Part shown: one piece after another, positions 42,294 to 50,535 of the stretch
Position numbering within the stretch: the stretch's first letter is position 1
How the letters are laid out: the number at the start of each line of letters is the position of its first letter
NCBI GenBank assembly: GCA_016185185.1
Contig: JACPOD010000030.1
Coordinates: 1-57,161 of the forward strand
Reading direction: 5' to 3'
DNA length: 57,161 nt
Source of the DNA: Sphingobacteriales bacterium
GTDB lineage: Bacteria; Bacteroidota; Bacteroidia; Chitinophagales; Chitinophagaceae
Position numbers and translations under genes: made by a program
Notes under the pieces: model-generated
Databases searched by the model: none
Seen by the model: only the letters and a program-made list of their open reading frames with translations
Told to the model about the DNA's origin: nothing

Positions 42294-42827
42294 TTATAAT
42301 TGACAACTTGATCCAAATATCCTTTTCAATTTATTCCTGCATTCGTTCAGGTGCCATTTAACAGTTCCTTCTTTTATACTTAAAGAGGAAGCCGTTTCCT
42401 TAATGCTTAACCCTTCAATGTAAAAAAGGCTGCAAACGGCCCGTGTAACAGGAGGTAGTTTACCTAGGTAAACGTATATATCCTTCCACTCAAGACTTTT
42501 AAACGGATTGTCTGAAGGAATGTTCGTAACGCCTTCCTTTAATTCAATAACCGCATATTGTTTTTTATCTCTTATTAAAGTAAGTGCTGCATTTCGTACA
42601 ATGGTATAAGTCCAGTTAAACAATTCTCCTTTTGAAGAATCAAATTGTTCAATGTTTTTATACACTTTCAGCATTCCATTGTTTAAGGCAGTTAGCGCTT
42701 CATGATCATCTTCAAAGAACTGTTTACACAACGCAAACAGGGCAGGATAAAATTGACGATACAATTTTTCCTGGCTCTGGCGGTTATTTTGCCGGCACCC
42801 CTCTAATATTTCATTTATATTACTCAC
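42294..42827 (-). CDS. ECF-type RNA polymerase sigma factor
   Basis: This 177-aa protein starts at GTG 42827. Region 2 is visible at about 20-90 (EKLYRQFYPALFALCKQFFEDDHEALTALNNGMLKVYKNIEQFD, then FNWTYTIVRNAALTLIRDKK) and region 4 at about 118-170 (LPPVTRAVCSLFYIEGLSIKETASSLSIKEGTVKWHLNECRNKLKRIF). It would direct polymerase to a set of promoters, probably under the control of the membrane protein encoded 3 bp downstream. No clear promoter was found upstream. Confidence 0.93.
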   Translation of the reverse strand: MSNINEILEGCRQNNRQSQEKLYRQFYPALFALCKQFFEDDHEALTALNNGMLKVYKNIEQFDSSKGELFNWTYTIVRNAALTLIRDKKQYAVIELKEGVTNIPSDNPFKSLEWKDIYVYLGKLPPVTRAVCSLFYIEGLSIKETASSLSIKEGTVKWHLNECRNKLKRIFGSSCQL

Positions 42828-43242
42828 TATTTTTAAAAAACCGTATGCTTAAAATCTGTACGGAATTATATAAAATTGTTTTCACTGTCCCATTGCAATA
42901 TTCTGTTGGGAAATTAAATACCCGGTTTTTTACAGGCGGATATTAAATAAAAAGCGAGGTAATAAAAATAGTACTAAAAAATTCAGAATCAAATACTGCA
43001 CCCTTAGAAAGTTTTTCAGCTGGATATCTTATGAGAAAACTGATTTTAAAGGTGTTTTTCATCGTTCGCTACCTAAACCAGCGCTTGTTAAGCGGGCAAA
43101 AAGCTAAATTTCTTATAGTTTGGTTTTTCTTATATTTTACGTTGAAACCATATCGGTTACTATAATAAACTACAACCGGAGATTAAAAGGTTGGGTTGAG
43201 CAAAAAAAAATTTGATACCGGAGAATTTTGCGGGGCAAATGG
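42828..43242. other. Gene-poor 415-bp spacer with one possible micro-ORF
   Basis: No convincing gene lies here. A 44-codon plus-strand frame (43031-43165, starting MRKLILKVFFIVRYL) is basic and hydrophobic and might encode a small membrane peptide, but no promoter or relative supports it. The rest holds the upstream region of the sigma gene and a small inverted repeat CGCTT/AAGCG near 43083. Confidence 0.4.
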
Positions 43243-43788
43243 TCAGGAGTTTCCTTGTATGGCTTTCCAGTTAGCTTTACTTATTTCATAGATGACATTT
43301 ATGTTTATGGCTTCACCGTAATATGCTTTAGGCTCTTTGCCAACCAGCACACCCCCCAGTTTTTCCATGGCTTTGCGGCTGCGTATATTATTTTCTCCCA
43401 CATGAAAGATCACTTTATCAACAAAACGGAAAGCATGGTTCAGCATTAATGTTTTCATGCTGCGGTTATAATTACTTCCCCAGCAATGCCGGGCTATAAA
43501 TGTGTATCCAATAAGAATAGAACGATTTGTTTCATCATAATCATACAAACGGGTGCTGCCAATCATTTCTCCGGTTTTATTATCATACACAGCAAACGCA
43601 CCGCCTGATTCCATTGCTCCTTTAAAATAATTTTGAAACACCTCTCTTTGATAACGTGTTTTGCTCGGGTGCTGCTCCCATATCAATGGGTCGCTGGCAA
43701 CTTTATAGAGTTCTTCAAAATCATCTTCTTTTAATGGACGCATTTTCACCCATTCGTTTTGTAACGTTGGTTGTAGTTCAATTGGCAT
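43243..43788 (-). CDS. GNAT acetyltransferase, RimJ/RimL type
   Basis: This 181-aa protein has the long RimL-like form: LQNEWVKMRPLKEDDFEELYKVA at the start, GAFAVYDNKTGEMIGSTRLYDYDETNRSILIGYTFIARHCWG, and an acetyl-CoA site in the segment before HAFRFVDKVIFHVGENNIRSRKAMEKLGG. RimJ/RimL relatives acetylate protein N-termini or small molecules; the substrate here is unknown. It stands alone between two gene-poor spacers. Confidence 0.88.
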   Translation of the reverse strand: MPIELQPTLQNEWVKMRPLKEDDFEELYKVASDPLIWEQHPSKTRYQREVFQNYFKGAMESGGAFAVYDNKTGEMIGSTRLYDYDETNRSILIGYTFIARHCWGSNYNRSMKTLMLNHAFRFVDKVIFHVGENNIRSRKAMEKLGGVLVGKEPKAYYGEAININVIYEISKANWKAIQGNS

Positions 43789-43936
43789 TGAATACTTTTT
43801 TTTGAATTAAACTGTAAAATTAACTGAACTTGTTTTTAAATACGCCAATCAGTTTTTAATAAAACACCCATATCAGTCCTAATACTTTTTACCGTTTATC
43901 ATCTTACCGCAAGATTTGCAAACGCATGAATTTCTA

Positions 43937-44457
43937 TTTCCGCTTTATTTGATGAAAAAACAGGAAATGAAAACAATATTGCTTACACTGGCCCTGCTTA
44001 TTGCCATCAACAGCATTGGGCAAACGGATAATAAGAAAATTCTGGAAACACTTTCTTCCTTTAAAGATCAGTATGATCATTCTTTCAGTTCTACCATTAG
44101 CGACAGTCTTGTTATCATTTACATTTCCGGCTGGAAGACCCGTTAACGATGGGATATGATAAGCTTAAGGATAAAAAACTCAGCAACCCCCAAAAAGTTT
44201 TCTTTGTTGGTGCCTTTGATAATATGCACGGCGAAGCGGCTGCCAAGACCGCCCATTTAAAAAATGGTTTTATTTCAAAATATGGAAAAGAATATGTGAG
44301 TGTGTTGCTGGATGCCGATGGGATCCTTGGTAAATTAACCAGTTCAGATGGCCTGACTGTTATTATTTTAAAAAAGAACAGCAACCAACCCATTATTACC
44401 AGCTTTGGTACTAAACGAAAAAGTTTTTTTGATGCCATTAATAAATATTTCAACTGA
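43937..44457 (+). pseudogene. Secreted protein of unknown function split by a frameshift
   Basis: The first part (43937-44146; ATG 43916 is also possible) encodes a signal peptide (MKTILLTLALLIAINSIGQ) and the segment up to SDSLVIIYISGWKTR, then a stop. The second part, in the next frame, reads EDPLTMGYDKLKDKKLSNPQKVFFVGAFDN from about 44131 and runs to 44457. Restoring one A in the run near 44135 would join them as GWKDPLTMGYDK. The joined protein of about 170 aa has a C-terminal half with beta-strands and a possible thioredoxin-like or DUF4174-like look, which I cannot confirm. Confidence 0.6.
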
Positions 44458-44472
44458 TCAATTTCAACTGAT
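44447..44472 (+). repeat. Tandem 12-bp repeat at a deletion junction
   Basis: ATTTCAACTGAT occurs at 44447-44458, where it ends the preceding gene, and again at 44461-44472, where it encodes the start of the remaining ABC ATPase (F-Q-L-M). The two copies are 14 bp apart and mark the place where the 5' part of the ATPase gene is missing. Confidence 0.7.
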
Positions 44473-44863
44473 GCCAACCTTATCTGCATTGGATAATGTT
44501 TTGTTTCCAATGGATCTGGTAAATGTTATTCCCAAAAAAGAAAGAAAAGAAAGGGGAAAAAAATTATTGAGTGATGTTGGGCTGGGAGATAAAGTGCATA
44601 AATATCCCAATGAACTTTCGGGAGGTGAAATACAAAGAGTGGCTATTGCCCGTGCATTGGCTAACGACCCGCAAATTATTTTAGCTGACGAACCTACAGG
44701 TAACCTGGATACAAAAACAAGCGAACAGGTTTATGCCTTGTTTGATTCGCTCATACAAAAGGGAAAGAACCTGGTAATAGTAACACATGAGAATATCAGC
44801 GATAAAAACTTTTCCCGTGTGATTACTATTAAAGATGGTGAAATTTTAAACTCTGTACAATGA
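44462..44863 (+). pseudogene. ABC transporter ATP-binding protein lacking its P-loop
   Basis: The remaining frame starts inside the Q-loop ([17 protein letters not shown]) and contains the signature [15 protein letters not shown], Walker [13 protein letters not shown] and the H-loop VIVTHE. It ends at a TGA that overlaps the ATG of the permease gene (ATGA). MacB/LolD-type ATPases have about 85-90 residues before this point, including the Walker A P-loop, which is absent. The upstream extension to ATG 44405 is out of the family and overlaps another gene. Without a P-loop it cannot bind ATP normally. The stop-start overlap shows that it once formed an operon with the permease. Confidence 0.85.
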
Positions 44864-47175
44864 AAGCGATCATCATCAACCTGCTGAAAAGTTTCTGGCT
44901 GTCGAAAGGAAAATTTTTGTTGTGCATAGTGGCGGCTGTTTTATCTGCCTGGGGTATCAGCACTATGTTGTACAGCAAAGCCATGACGGCCTGTGACTTT
45001 AAAGCAAACTTTACGGCCAGTAACCCTGCTGATATTATATTAACAGTTCGCAACCCAACAACAACTACGCTTCAGCAACTCTCATCACATAATAAAGTTG
45101 CTGCTGTTCAGAGAAGAGAAACTATAACGGCACGGATAAAAAATAAAAAAGACAGTTGGATGTCTGTTCTGTTATTTAGCACCAATGATATCAAGCAACC
45201 GCTAATTAATAAGTTTACCATTACTGGCGAAGCAAACAACAATACACTGTTTATTGAAAGCAACGGCCTGGGGTTTATAGATACTTCAAAACCTTTTTTG
45301 ATACAGCTTCCGGGGTTAGACACTATTATATTTAATTATGGCGGTAAGGCATATGATCCGGGTTTACCTCCATCGCAAATGGAACAGATGGTGTATGGCT
45401 ATGCAAATCTTTCTTCATTAAAAGGAGTAATTAATGATTCCGTTCAGCACTGGTTAATTACCATAAAAGAAAAAGGATTGAAAGAAGAGGCGTTGAGGGT
45501 TATTGCTAAAGAATTATCACAAGCAATCAATCAAACAGCCAAAGTAAGCGGATATCTAGTTCCGCCACCGGGTGAACATCCACATCAGAATATCGTAAAT
45601 GGTATTTCATTTCTGCTTAAAAGTTTTGGCGCCGTATTATCGGTGTTAGGTGTTACATTATTATCACTTATCTTAATCACCTGGCTTTATCCGCAAATGG
45701 TGAATGTGGGTATTATGAAAACAGTAGGCGCTTCCACCCGGATGGTTTTTGGGGGGTATATGATTGTTTTATTACTCATTATTTTTATTGGTTTGGTAAT
45801 TGGTATGCCGCTGGGTTATGTAACCGGCAAAGCCTACAGCCGCTTTATTGACTTTGTACAAAATTTTAAACCGGTAGATACACCGCTTCCATTGAGTAAT
45901 CATTTAATGGTATTGCTGCCAACCGTTTTTGTTCCGGTGTTGTTTACGGCCACTTCGTTAATCCGTGTGTCCCGTACTACTGTTTACAATGCGTTGAACA
46001 AAGTGTTTTATACTCCCTATCAATTTATATTTAAACTAACCAATACTCTTTTTGCCAACACTGCTGTTAAATACAGTGTTAATAATTTGTTCCGCAATAA
46101 CCTGCGTACTTTATTGCTGCTGTTATTGCTGGTGGCTGGTGTGGGTTTGTTTACCGCCGGGTTCAATCTTCGTCATTCACTCAAAAAAGATTTTGAAAAT
46201 TATGTGACCAACTCAACCTATGGTATTACTGTAATTATTAAAGACAGTTTAAATAAAGAACTTTCTTTTTTAAATCAACTGGCTTGCGTGGAAGACGTAA
46301 AATATATAAAGAACAGTTCGGTACAGTTTAAAGCGGCCGGTAAATCATATTATGAAAACGCCGTCATCAGCATTTTTCCAAAAGGATATATTGTTCATAA
46401 CGACCTTGTGCTGAAAGGAAGGGTTGAACCTGAACAAATCAATAAATTTTATATCAGCCAGAAATATGAAGATGATTTTAAAAATATACAATTGGGTGAT
46501 ACAGTTGAACTGAAGAATCAAAACGGGTCAGCAGAATCATTTGTGTTTGGTGGTGTAATTAAAAATATTACGCATCCTGGTTTTTACCGTTATGCCGCAA
46601 CACCTCGTACGGCTTACAATGAAATAGCCATAAAAATTAAAAAAGATTATCCGGCAGAAAAAGCCACACAGCAAATTGATGATGCGTTACTGAATAATGA
46701 GGTGGAAGTAAAACAGATTGCTGATAATGCCTCCAAATTGCTGATGCTGGAAAACCATCTTAAACCAACTTATCTCATCATACAAATCATGGGGGTAATT
46801 ACATTGCTAATCGCCATTGGTGGTTTAATGATTGTACTCAACCTTACTTTACAGGAAAGAGTGAGAGAAATGGGAATAATGAAAGCGGTGGGTGGTTCGG
46901 TAAAATCAACCGTAAGCATGTATCACAGGGAGTATTTGGTGCTTTCAATCATGGCGCTGGTTGCAGGAATAATTTTTGGCAGTTTATTAAATGCGGCTAT
47001 TTGTAAATTGTTTGGCGTAATGGTGATAATGGTTCCGGTAAAACCAATAGCAGATATAAATTTTATTATTCTCGCCATAGTATCACTGCTGGCAGTACAA
47101 ACTTTATTAATTTCAGTATATATCAAAAACAAAGTGGCCGGCACTTCTGCCAATATGCAGAGCCAGGTGTTTTAA
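44860..47175 (+). CDS. FtsX-like ABC transporter permease (MacB/LolE class)
   Basis: This 771-aa protein has two FtsX-type halves. The first has a membrane span (about 15-35), a periplasmic domain and three spans (about 250-370, with LLSLILITWLYPQMVNVGIMKTVGAS). The second has the same order, with the final spans at about 645-765 (LIAIGGLMIVLNLTLQERVREMGIMKAVGGS). The repeated G-I-M-K-x-V-G-x-S motif is the coupling site to the ATPase. Relatives move lipoproteins, peptides or drugs across the envelope. The gene is intact while its ATPase partner next door is truncated, so it may be orphaned. Confidence 0.92.
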   Translation: MKAIIINLLKSFWLSKGKFLLCIVAAVLSAWGISTMLYSKAMTACDFKANFTASNPADIILTVRNPTTTTLQQLSSHNKVAAVQRRETITARIKNKKDSWMSVLLFSTNDIKQPLINKFTITGEANNNTLFIESNGLGFIDTSKPFLIQLPGLDTIIFNYGGKAYDPGLPPSQMEQMVYGYANLSSLKGVINDSVQHWLITIKEKGLKEEALRVIAKELSQAINQTAKVSGYLVPPPGEHPHQNIVNGISFLLKSFGAVLSVLGVTLLSLILITWLYPQMVNVGIMKTVGASTRMVFGGYMIVLLLIIFIGLVIGMPLGYVTGKAYSRFIDFVQNFKPVDTPLPLSNHLMVLLPTVFVPVLFTATSLIRVSRTTVYNALNKVFYTPYQFIFKLTNTLFANTAVKYSVNNLFRNNLRTLLLLLLLVAGVGLFTAGFNLRHSLKKDFENYVTNSTYGITVIIKDSLNKELSFLNQLACVEDVKYIKNSSVQFKAAGKSYYENAVISIFPKGYIVHNDLVLKGRVEPEQINKFYISQKYEDDFKNIQLGDTVELKNQNGSAESFVFGGVIKNITHPGFYRYAATPRTAYNEIAIKIKKDYPAEKATQQIDDALLNNEVEVKQIADNASKLLMLENHLKPTYLIIQIMGVITLLIAIGGLMIVLNLTLQERVREMGIMKAVGGSVKSTVSMYHREYLVLSIMALVAGIIFGSLLNAAICKLFGVMVIMVPVKPIADINFIILAIVSLLAVQTLLISVYIKNKVAGTSANMQSQVF

Positions 47176-47185
47176 TTGCTGAAGG

Positions 47186-48013
47186 ATGGATAAACGGATT
47201 GAAAAAATATGCGACTATATTAAACGGCACTACCAGAAAAAATTATTGCTGGAAGATCTGGCTGGTAAAGTAAACCTGTCGCCATTTTATTTTCAGCGTT
47301 TGTTTAAGCAGGAAATGAATGAATCACCCACCACCTATATTAACCGGGTGCGGTTAGAAAGGGCGGCACATTTGCTTAAGGCGGGTGCTGAGATCAGTAT
47401 GGCACAAATGGCAGAAGATTGTGGTTTTTCATCAGCGGCTGTTTTTAACCGGGCCTTTAAGCAATGGTTTAAAATGCCACCGCTTGCTTTTAAAGAATCA
47501 CCCGCCCACTCCATTGTAATGGTATTACAAAAAGAAAAGATAGACAATGCCACTGCTGAAATAGTGTATTTGCCCGATATGTATGTCTATACTGTTCCCA
47601 CTTCTGTCAACAATGAAAACATGCTGATGGAAGTGGAGAAGGCAATTGAGTTTTGCAAACAAAATAAAATTGTTACTACCGGCAGAAAGATGTGTGTCAT
47701 TACCCATAACGCTTTTCATTATCCTGATGCCAAACACAATTACCATGTTGGCATAACGGTAGATATAAACACCGCATTAAACAACAAAAACCAGTTATTT
47801 TTTATTCCCGAAGGAAAGTATGCTTGTTTTATTACCGATGAACCACACCGGAAAACAAGAGAAGTGCTGATGGCATTTAAGCTTGGATGGATGGATAAAA
47901 GCAACTACACCTGGCGGGAGTTGATTTGTTATGAAGAATTATTACCTGGAAATAGTATGGAAGGTTCTTCTTTATTGCAGAGGAAAATTTATGTGCCGGT
48001 GAAGAGGAAGTAG
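47186..48013 (+). CDS. AraC-family regulator with GyrI-like ligand domain
   Basis: This 275-aa protein has two helix-turn-helix motifs at the N-terminus (about 1-105: DLAGKVNLSPFYFQRLFKQEMNESPTTYINRVRLERAA and MAEDCGFSSAAVFNRAFKQWFKMPPLAFKE) and a GyrI/SOUL-like effector domain (about 120-275, with IVYLPDMYVYTVPTS and IPEGKYACFITDEPHR). Such proteins bind small hydrophobic or cationic compounds and often control exporters. It lies 10 bp after the FtsX permease gene, so it may control that locus. It converges with mqnC with a 7-bp gap. Confidence 0.92.
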   Translation: MDKRIEKICDYIKRHYQKKLLLEDLAGKVNLSPFYFQRLFKQEMNESPTTYINRVRLERAAHLLKAGAEISMAQMAEDCGFSSAAVFNRAFKQWFKMPPLAFKESPAHSIVMVLQKEKIDNATAEIVYLPDMYVYTVPTSVNNENMLMEVEKAIEFCKQNKIVTTGRKMCVITHNAFHYPDAKHNYHVGITVDINTALNNKNQLFFIPEGKYACFITDEPHRKTREVLMAFKLGWMDKSNYTWRELICYEELLPGNSMEGSSLLQRKIYVPVKRK

Positions 48014-48020
48014 TGGATAG

Positions 48021-49145
48021 TTAATAATCCACCACCTGCTCCTCAATCAACTGCGGTATCTCTCTCCACTCATACTGCTGGTTGCGTAGTTGCGGTTCAA
48101 AGCCAGCTTCTTTAATGGCGGCTTGTATGCTTTTATACGTAAAACGGTGTGGTGCGCCTGCTGCACTCACTACATTTTCTTCCAGCATAATACTTCCAAA
48201 ATCATTGGCGCCACCGTGTAAGGCTAACTGTGCAGTTTGTTTACCCACCGTTAGCCAGCTTGCCTGTATGTTTTTTATGTTAGGTAACATTATCCGGCTG
48301 ATAGCAATCATGCGTAAATATTCTTCCGGTGTGGTTAAGTTATGTACGCCACGTATCCTTGCGAGTAATGTATCCACATCCTGAAAAGTCCATGGAATAA
48401 AAGCTAAAAAACCTTTTGCATCAGCAGGTTTGCGGCTTTGCACTTCTCTTATCTTAATTAAATGCTCAAAGCGTTCTTCTAATGTTTCAACATGGCCAAA
48501 CATCATGGTGGCAGAAGTGGTGATATTCAACTTATGTGCTTCATGCATAATATCCAGCCATTCCTGTGCACCGCATTTTCCTTTACTGATTAAACGTCGA
48601 ACCCTGTCAACTAAAATTTCTGCACCGGCGCCGGGTAAACTATCCATCCCTGCTTCTTTCAAAGCTGTTAATACTTCTTTATGTGTTGACTTTTCTAATT
48701 TGGTTATATGTGCTACTTCCGGCGGCCCCAGTGTGTGCAGCTTTATCTTTGGAAATTCTTTTTTAATTTCTTTAAACGTATCAACATAAAACTGTAATCC
48801 TAATGCAGGATGATGACCGCCTTGTAATAATAACTGATCGCCACCCCAGCGAATAGTTTCTTCAATTTTCTTGCGGTAGGTGGGCATATCTGTAATATAT
48901 GCTTCCGCATGACCAGGTATGCGGTAAAAATTGCAGAATTTACAGTTAGCAATACAAACATTGGTGGTGTTTACATTTCTATCTATCTGCCAGGTAACTT
49001 TTCCATGCGGCACCTGTTTCTTTCTTAATTCATCGGCCACAAACATCAGCTCAGCCAGCGGCGCCTGCTGAAATAAAAACATCCCTTCCTCCATGGAAAG
49101 AAATTCAAAGTCTATTGCTTTTTTGTAAAGAGCAGCTAAATTCAT
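48021..49145 (-). CDS. mqnC: Cyclic dehypoxanthine futalosine synthase (radical SAM)
   Basis: MqnC cyclises dehypoxanthine futalosine in the futalosine route to menaquinone. The 374-aa protein has the radical-SAM cysteines C64, C68 and C71 (CIANCKFC), then GGDQLLLQGGHHPALGLQFY, SLPGAGAEILVDRVRR, TSATMMFGHVETLEERFEHL, FIPWTFQ, NIQASWLTVG and LALHGGANDFGSIMLEENVVSAAG, all typical of MqnC rather than MqnE. Other mqn genes are not in the window. A 24-bp perfect palindrome lies in its predicted leader. Confidence 0.95.
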   Translation of the reverse strand: MNLAALYKKAIDFEFLSMEEGMFLFQQAPLAELMFVADELRKKQVPHGKVTWQIDRNVNTTNVCIANCKFCNFYRIPGHAEAYITDMPTYRKKIEETIRWGGDQLLLQGGHHPALGLQFYVDTFKEIKKEFPKIKLHTLGPPEVAHITKLEKSTHKEVLTALKEAGMDSLPGAGAEILVDRVRRLISKGKCGAQEWLDIMHEAHKLNITTSATMMFGHVETLEERFEHLIKIREVQSRKPADAKGFLAFIPWTFQDVDTLLARIRGVHNLTTPEEYLRMIAISRIMLPNIKNIQASWLTVGKQTAQLALHGGANDFGSIMLEENVVSAAGAPHRFTYKSIQAAIKEAGFEPQLRNQQYEWREIPQLIEEQVVDY

Positions 49146-49170
49146 AAAGTGGGTTTAAAATATATCCTTT

Positions 49171-49207
49171 TTAAATACCATTAATGGTATTTAATTTGCC
49201 AAAGGTA
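49171..49207 (-). promoter_or_regulatory. mqnC promoter element with a 24-bp perfect palindrome
   Basis: On the minus strand the -7 element TACCTTTG (49207-49200) is followed by a perfect palindrome at 49194-49171 whose half is TTAAATACCATT. The palindrome begins about where transcription should start and ends 25 bp before the mqnC ATG. It may be a repressor operator or a leader hairpin. No clear -33 element was found. Confidence 0.6.
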
Positions 49208-49296
49208 CAACGCTGCAGTATTTCATACACTAAATTGAAGCGTTTATACTATTTGGTTTGTCTATCAGAGGGATTTGTCTATTTTGAAGCCTGATA

Positions 49297-50484
49297 ATGA
49301 GAAAAAAGAGCCTGTTATACTGCTTTTGCCTGCTGATGCCTTTGTTGAGCTTTTCCCAGCACAACAATATTGAATCTGCTAAAAAACTAACCACGTTTGG
49401 TTTTCGTCAGTTCTTTGGCGGTATTGTGGTTATTTCAGGAACAATTAATAACAATACTGACAGCTTAAACTTTATACTGGATACCGGCAGCAGCGGTATT
49501 TCCCTTGATTCTACTACTGTAGAAGAATATAAATTTAAAAAAGAGATCTCTGACATAAGTATTGTGGGTATTGCGGGCACCAGGGTTTTATCCTTTGTAA
49601 AAAATGTTACTTTAAAACTTCCGGGGTTAACTGTTACAGACCTGGATTTTCATATTGCCAATTATGAAATATTGTCTGAAACATATGGAGTTAAAATTGA
49701 TGGTATTATAGGCTATAGTTTTTTACGTCAATATATTGTTGGTATTAATTATGATAGTTTAAAAATTGAAGTGTATTCTCCGGGTGCAATCAAATATCCA
49801 CGTCCCGGCAGTCTTCTTAAACCAACGTTTACAAGAATCCCAATAGTTGATGCTTTTACACACGAAAGCAGAAAAATCATCAGTCATTATTATTTTGATA
49901 TTGGTGCGGGATTGAGTTTGCTAATGAGTGAAAAATTTGCAAAAGACAGCGGGTATTTAAGAAGTAAGCGAAAACCGGTGGAATCGCAGGTGGAAGGACT
50001 GGGTGGCAAAGCCAGGATGCAGCTCACAATTAGCAAACAGTTGAAGATTGGTCCTTATTCTTTTAGAAATGTACCCACATATATTTTTGAAGATCCTAAT
50101 AATGTTTTGTCCTATCCAACATTAGCAGGGCTTATTGGTAATGACATACTGCGCCGGTTCAATGTTTTTTTAAATTATCCAATGAGAGAAATTTATCTTC
50201 AGCCTAACAGTCACTACGGGGATGTTTTTGATTATTCATACAGTGGGTTAAATATATATTTTATAGATGGTAAAATTGTTGTGGGGGAGGTTATTGAAAA
50301 TTCTCCCGCAGAAGAAGCAGGGTTTAAACCGGGCGATACAATTTTTGGCATCGGCAGTAATTTCAGTAATAATATTCAGAAGTATAAAGAAATGATCCAG
50401 TCGGCCGGTCAAAAACTCTCCGTCATTGTTATAAGAGATGAAAAAGCAATGTTACTGGTGTTAAAAGTAAGAAGCATAAAATAA
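49297..50484 (+). CDS. Secreted retropepsin-like aspartyl protease with PDZ domain
   Basis: This 395-aa protein has a signal peptide (MRKKSLLYCFCLLMPLLSFSQ) and two aspartyl protease half-domains. The first has the catalytic motif FILDTGSSG (Asp62). The second has the variant HYYFDIGAGLSLLMS, with D-I-G in place of D-T-G. The C-terminal PDZ domain (about 305-395) starts GLNIYFIDGKIVVGEVIENSPAEEAGFKPGDTI. The D-I-G variant still keeps the aspartate. Such proteins process or degrade proteins in the periplasm or at the surface. The gene is read divergently from mqnC and lies 51 bp before the first M16 gene. Confidence 0.88.
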   Translation: MRKKSLLYCFCLLMPLLSFSQHNNIESAKKLTTFGFRQFFGGIVVISGTINNNTDSLNFILDTGSSGISLDSTTVEEYKFKKEISDISIVGIAGTRVLSFVKNVTLKLPGLTVTDLDFHIANYEILSETYGVKIDGIIGYSFLRQYIVGINYDSLKIEVYSPGAIKYPRPGSLLKPTFTRIPIVDAFTHESRKIISHYYFDIGAGLSLLMSEKFAKDSGYLRSKRKPVESQVEGLGGKARMQLTISKQLKIGPYSFRNVPTYIFEDPNNVLSYPTLAGLIGNDILRRFNVFLNYPMREIYLQPNSHYGDVFDYSYSGLNIYFIDGKIVVGEVIENSPAEEAGFKPGDTIFGIGSNFSNNIQKYKEMIQSAGQKLSVIVIRDEKAMLLVLKVRSIK

Positions 50485-50523
50485 GTTCTTCAAAGATTTT
50501 ATTTTCTTCCGCAAGCTTCCGGT

Positions 50524-50531
50524 TAAATTTG
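50524..50531 (+). promoter_or_regulatory. -7 element directly in front of the first M16 gene
   Basis: TAAATTTG fits TAnnTTTG and ends 4 bp before the ATG 50536, the same arrangement as in front of comB. The transcript would be nearly leaderless. No -33 element is obvious. Confidence 0.4.
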
Positions 50532-50535
50532 CAGC

